NCBI GenBank assembly: GCA_028877045.1 | Contig: JAGWPQ010000591.1 | Span: 1-7,190 of the forward strand | Origin: Bacteroidota bacterium | Lineage (GTDB): Bacteria; Bacteroidota; Bacteroidia; Chitinophagales; Chitinophagaceae | Direction: 5' to 3' | Length of the DNA: 7,190 nucleotides | Shown: in pieces, positions 5,185 to 7,190 of the stretch | Layout of the letters: each line of letters begins with the position of its first letter | Numbering within the stretch: position 1 is the stretch's first letter | Program-made: the position numbers and the translations under genes | Notes under the pieces: model-generated | Databases searched by the model: none | What the model was told of the DNA's origin: nothing | What the model saw: only the letters and a program-made list of their open reading frames with translations

Positions 5185-6138
5185 CCCTCGTAAAAAATCC
5201 TCTACCAACATTTTCTTTTTGCCTTCCAATTGCAATTCTGTAACATGAATGTAACCGTTACTGCATGCAAATTTTAAAAATGTTTTCCCATCGCTTACCA
5301 CTTCGCCAATGGAATGTGTTGGAATAATTATTTCTTTTTTACTGCGATAGATCTTCAGCATTTTATTTTGTAAAAAACTAAATGCGCCGGGAAAAGGCGA
5401 AAGTCCGCGAATTAAATTATGTATTTCATCAACCGGCTTATTCCAATCAATCTTACAGGTTTCAGTAAAAATTTTCGGGGCATGTTTTAGTTCAGTGGAC
5501 GATAGACCATTGACCATTGACCGTTGTGGCATTTCGTTCAAAGTTCCGTCAGCAAAGCCTTTCACGGTTTCTACTAACAGGTCTGCACCAATAATTTTCA
5601 TTTTATCATGCACATCGCCGGCTGTATCATCATCGGCAATGGCAAAACTTTTTTGTAATAAAATATTACCTGTATCAATCTCGTGTTGCAGTTTAAAAGT
5701 AGTGACGCCTGTTTCTTTTTCGCCATTAATTACTGCCCAGTTAATCGGCGCTGCACCGCGATATTGTGGCAACAAAGAACCATGTAAATTAATTGTTCCG
5801 AGTGGCGGCATGTTCCAAACTATTTCGGGCAACATGCGGAATGCAACAACAATTTGCAGATCGGCTTTTAAATTTTGTAATGAAGAAATAAACTCGGGAC
5901 TCTTTAATTTTTCGGGTTGCAAAATATTCAATCCTTTTTCTACCGCATATTTTTTAACGGCACTTTCAGTCAGCTTCATTCCCCTGCCTGCAGGTTTATC
6001 GGGTGCAGTAACAACGGAAACTATATTACAACCCGCCTGCAGCAATGCATCCAGCGACGCCACTGCAAATTCGGGCGTGCCCATAAAAATAACACGAAGC
6101 CCCCCAACCCCTGAAGGGGAGTTACTAAAATTATCCAT
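5173..6138 (-). CDS. fmt: Methionyl-tRNA formyltransferase
   Basis: Transfers a formyl group from 10-formyl-tetrahydrofolate to Met-tRNA(fMet) in the cytoplasm, so that translation can start. The 321 residues match the usual length of about 310-315 plus an N-terminal extension. The Rossmann start RVIFMGTPEFAVASL (15-29) is followed by APDKPAGRGMKL (45-56). The catalytic set is in place: Asn117 and His119 in INLHGSLLPQYRGAAPINWA and Asp155 in EIDTGNILLQ, equivalent to E. coli Asn108, His110 and Asp146. The C-terminal tRNA-binding domain has GLSPFPGAF (245-253) and ends FLRGHKL. Residues 1-14 (MDNFSNSPSGVGGL) are not family sequence: a CCCCT/AGGGG repeat occupies the place where other members have Met before Arg-Val/Ile-Phe-Met, and that codon is now CTT (6097-6099). 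The ATG at 6138 is the only good start, although ATG 6084 (MGTPEF) is in frame. Residues 206-215 come from a heptamer array. Confidence 0.95.
   Translation of the reverse strand: MDNFSNSPSGVGGLRVIFMGTPEFAVASLDALLQAGCNIVSVVTAPDKPAGRGMKLTESAVKKYAVEKGLNILQPEKLKSPEFISSLQNLKADLQIVVAFRMLPEIVWNMPPLGTINLHGSLLPQYRGAAPINWAVINGEKETGVTTFKLQHEIDTGNILLQKSFAIADDDTAGDVHDKMKIIGADLLVETVKGFADGTLNEMPQRSMVNGLSSTELKHAPKIFTETCKIDWNKPVDEIHNLIRGLSPFPGAFSFLQNKMLKIYRSKKEIIIPTHSIGEVVSDGKTFLKFACSNGYIHVTELQLEGKKKMLVEDFLRGHKL
5496..5523 (-). repeat. Period-7 array inside the fmt coding region, unit TGGTCAA (4 copies)
   Basis: Sense-strand units CGGTCAA, TGGTCAA, TGGTCTA, TCGTCCA run without a gap for 28 bases. Twenty-one bases equal seven codons, so three units can be gained without a frameshift. 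They encode most of Arg-Ser-Met-Val-Asn-Gly-Leu-Ser-Ser-Thr (residues 206-215), the variable linker just before the conserved ELKHAPKIF of fmt. Confidence 0.65.
6097..6123. repeat. CCCCT-GA-AGGGG hairpin repeat translated as the fmt N-terminus
   Basis: CCCCT (6108-6112) and AGGGG (6115-6119) form a perfect inverted repeat with a 2-base centre. It is preceded by AAGCCCCCCAA and followed by AGTT. From memory, this CCCCCAACCCC-T-AAGGGG type of element is common between genes in Bacteroidetes genomes. Here, in the fmt sense, it reads as Asn-Ser-Pro-Ser-Gly-Val-Gly-Gly-Leu and leads directly into the conserved Arg-Val-Ile-Phe-Met of fmt. Confidence 0.7.
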
Positions 6139-6142
6139 TCAG

Positions 6143-6170
6143 CAAAAGTAATAGAAGAAGATTATTCAAA
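6143..6170 (-). promoter_or_regulatory. Candidate Bacteroidetes-type promoter for fmt
   Basis: On the - strand TTTG (6170-6167) is followed after 16 bases by TACTTTTG (6150-6143), an exact fit to the Bacteroidetes -7 consensus TAnnTTTG. The spacing is a little shorter than the usual 17-21 or so. The box ends only four bases before the fmt ATG (6138), so the transcript would be leaderless or nearly so. The namZ-like gene stops 109 bases upstream, which leaves room for a separate promoter. Confidence 0.45.
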
Positions 6171-6202
6171 TTATTTTAATAAATAAAAAGCGGTTCAAAA
6201 AA

Positions 6203-6240
6203 ATCTGTGCAAATCCGTTTCATCTGCGTTATCCGTGTTC
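6203..6240 (-). repeat. ACGGAT-type repeat, two 19-base units
   Basis: Two tandem units on the + strand: ATCTGTGCAAATCCGTTTC (6203-6221) and ATCTGCGTTATCCGTGTTC (6222-6240). On the - strand they read GAACACGGATAACGCAGAT and GAAACGGATTTGCACAGAT. The ACGGAT...AGAT pattern is, from memory, a widespread intergenic repeat in Bacteroidetes. It fills most of the gap between the namZ-like stop codon and the fmt promoter region. Confidence 0.7.
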
Positions 6241-6247
6241 ATATTTC

Positions 6248-7190
6248 TTACTCAAAGTCAGGATACAGCAAATACAATTTTCTGATGGCTTTAAATTCTT
6301 TCAGTTTCGGTTGCCAGCTTGCTCTTATTTCTGCTTCTGTTTTGCCTGCTTTAATTTGTTCCATCAATTCGCTGTTGCCTGCTAATCTGTTGAAAGAATA
6401 ATTTTTTGCATTGCCACTTTTAGGTGCAATAAAAAAATGTTCTTTATCGGGAAATAATTTATACGCTTCCAATAAATATTTTAATTGAATGCGGTTATTT
6501 ATTTGTTTCAACACTTCTTCGTTTGTTCCGTTCAAATTCCAACCGTAACATAACTGATCTTTTAATTTTGGATCTTTAGCTCCTTCGCGACTGGTTGGCG
6601 TGAATGAAAATAAACTATCGGGTAATGATGGATGGCCAAAAATTACAAACGGATGATCGGTGCCGCGACCTTCGCTCAACACTGTTCCTTCGAACAAACA
6701 ATTGCTGGCATACCAATATACCGAAGCCATATCAGGCAGATTGGGCGAGGGTTTCACGGGAAGAATATATTTGCTGCTGTGCGAATAATTTTTGCATGGT
6801 ACAACAATTAAATCGAAATGCGGCTCAAGTTTTTTTGCTCCTGTAACCGAAAAGAAACTTGAAAAATATTTTTGTTTTGATCTGCGGATCGAGAGGTCTT
6901 CTGTAAACAAAGCTTCGAATGAGGTTGGTAATGATGAGGAATATTTTAACCGTTCGCCAACCAAATACAAAGCATATTCGCCCATCGTCATTCCATAAAC
7001 AGTTGGTATGGGTTGCATGCCGACATGACTTTTAAACGTTGTATCCAACACAGGGCCATCAACATAGAAACCGTTTGGGTTGGGACGATCTAAAACGATC
7101 ACCGGTTTATTATTTAAAATGGCTGCTTCTAAATAATCCTGCAACGAAGAAATATAAGTATAAAAACGTGTGCCCACATCCTGAATATCG
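6248..7190 (-). CDS. namZ: DUF1343/NamZ-like exo-beta-N-acetylmuramidase (N-terminal part outside window)
   Basis: Member of the DUF1343 (GH171) family, whose characterised member NamZ removes terminal N-acetylmuramic acid from peptidoglycan fragments. The frame is open to the right edge: the codons before GTG 7177 read Asp-Ile-Gln-Asp, giving the family motif DIQDVGTRFYTYISSLQDYLEA, so the GTG is internal. Further motifs are VIVLDRPNPNGFYVDGPVLD, PIPTVYGMTMGEYALYLVGE, FDLIVVPCKNY, and WYASNCLFEGTVLSEGRGTDHPF, with the family's conserved EGT...GRGT loop (near 6660-6700). LCYGWNL and a C-terminal lid ending KLYLLYPDFE follow. About 313 residues are visible of a usual 390-420, so roughly the first quarter, including any signal peptide, is missing. 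The enzyme presumably serves cell-wall recycling. It lies upstream of fmt on the same strand. Confidence 0.9.
   Translation of the reverse strand, partial: DIQDVGTRFYTYISSLQDYLEAAILNNKPVIVLDRPNPNGFYVDGPVLDTTFKSHVGMQPIPTVYGMTMGEYALYLVGERLKYSSSLPTSFEALFTEDLSIRRSKQKYFSSFFSVTGAKKLEPHFDLIVVPCKNYSHSSKYILPVKPSPNLPDMASVYWYASNCLFEGTVLSEGRGTDHPFVIFGHPSLPDSLFSFTPTSREGAKDPKLKDQLCYGWNLNGTNEEVLKQINNRIQLKYLLEAYKLFPDKEHFFIAPKSGNAKNYSFNRLAGNSELMEQIKAGKTEAEIRASWQPKLKEFKAIRKLYLLYPDFE

Noticed and set aside
5495..6151. Long open frame on the + strand opposite fmt (218 codons)
   Set aside because: It is antisense to fmt, whose catalytic motifs are unmistakable on the - strand; the + frame shows no domain and is low in recognisable structure.
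6604..6998. Two short + strand frames opposite the namZ-like gene
   Set aside because: Both overlap strongly conserved DUF1343 motifs on the - strand and have no features of their own.

Overview
The window looks like a chromosomal segment from a Bacteroidetes bacterium, most likely near Chitinophagaceae. The evidence is AT-rich intergenic DNA with little Shine-Dalgarno sequence, a TAnnTTTG-type promoter box, lipoproteins with short FISC/FVSC lipoboxes, and protein sequences of Bacteroidetes style (ExbB/ExbD, FadN-type beta-oxidation enzyme, DUF1343/NamZ, TM1410-like lipoprotein). The genus is inference.

Layout. On the + strand, positions 1-821 hold the 3' end of a FadN-type 3-hydroxyacyl-CoA dehydrogenase/enoyl-CoA hydratase gene, closed by a good intrinsic terminator (848-878). 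It is followed by a lone SUKH (SMI1/KNR4-like) gene (923-1522). Everything from 1569 to the right edge is on the - strand. In transcription order it reads: namZ-like cell-wall muramidase (runs off the right edge), fmt (Met-tRNA formyltransferase), a TM1410/GH114-like lipoprotein, exbB, exbD, and a CBM9/DOMON-like lipoprotein with a glycine-rich loop. The SUKH gene and the last lipoprotein gene converge at 1523-1568.

How the genes relate. exbB and exbD make the inner-membrane proton channel that energises TonB-type (or Tol-type) envelope machinery. No tonB is in view. The lipoprotein behind exbD, the TM1410-like lipoprotein and the NamZ-like enzyme all act, or should act, outside the cytoplasm. 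fmt and the beta-oxidation gene are housekeeping genes. I see no mobile element, tRNA, rRNA or CRISPR.

Two things stand out. First, the TM1410/GH114-like protein carries the two halves of its barrel in the reverse of the order I know for Thermotoga TM1410, so it reads as a natural circular permutation. Second, the window is seeded with short repeats. Six arrays have an exact 7-base period but different unit sequences; several touch stop codons and one is translated inside fmt. There is also a 22-base element in two inverted copies on either side of exbB, an ACGGAT-type repeat before fmt, and a CCCCT/AGGGG hairpin repeat that has replaced the usual start codon of fmt and is now translated.
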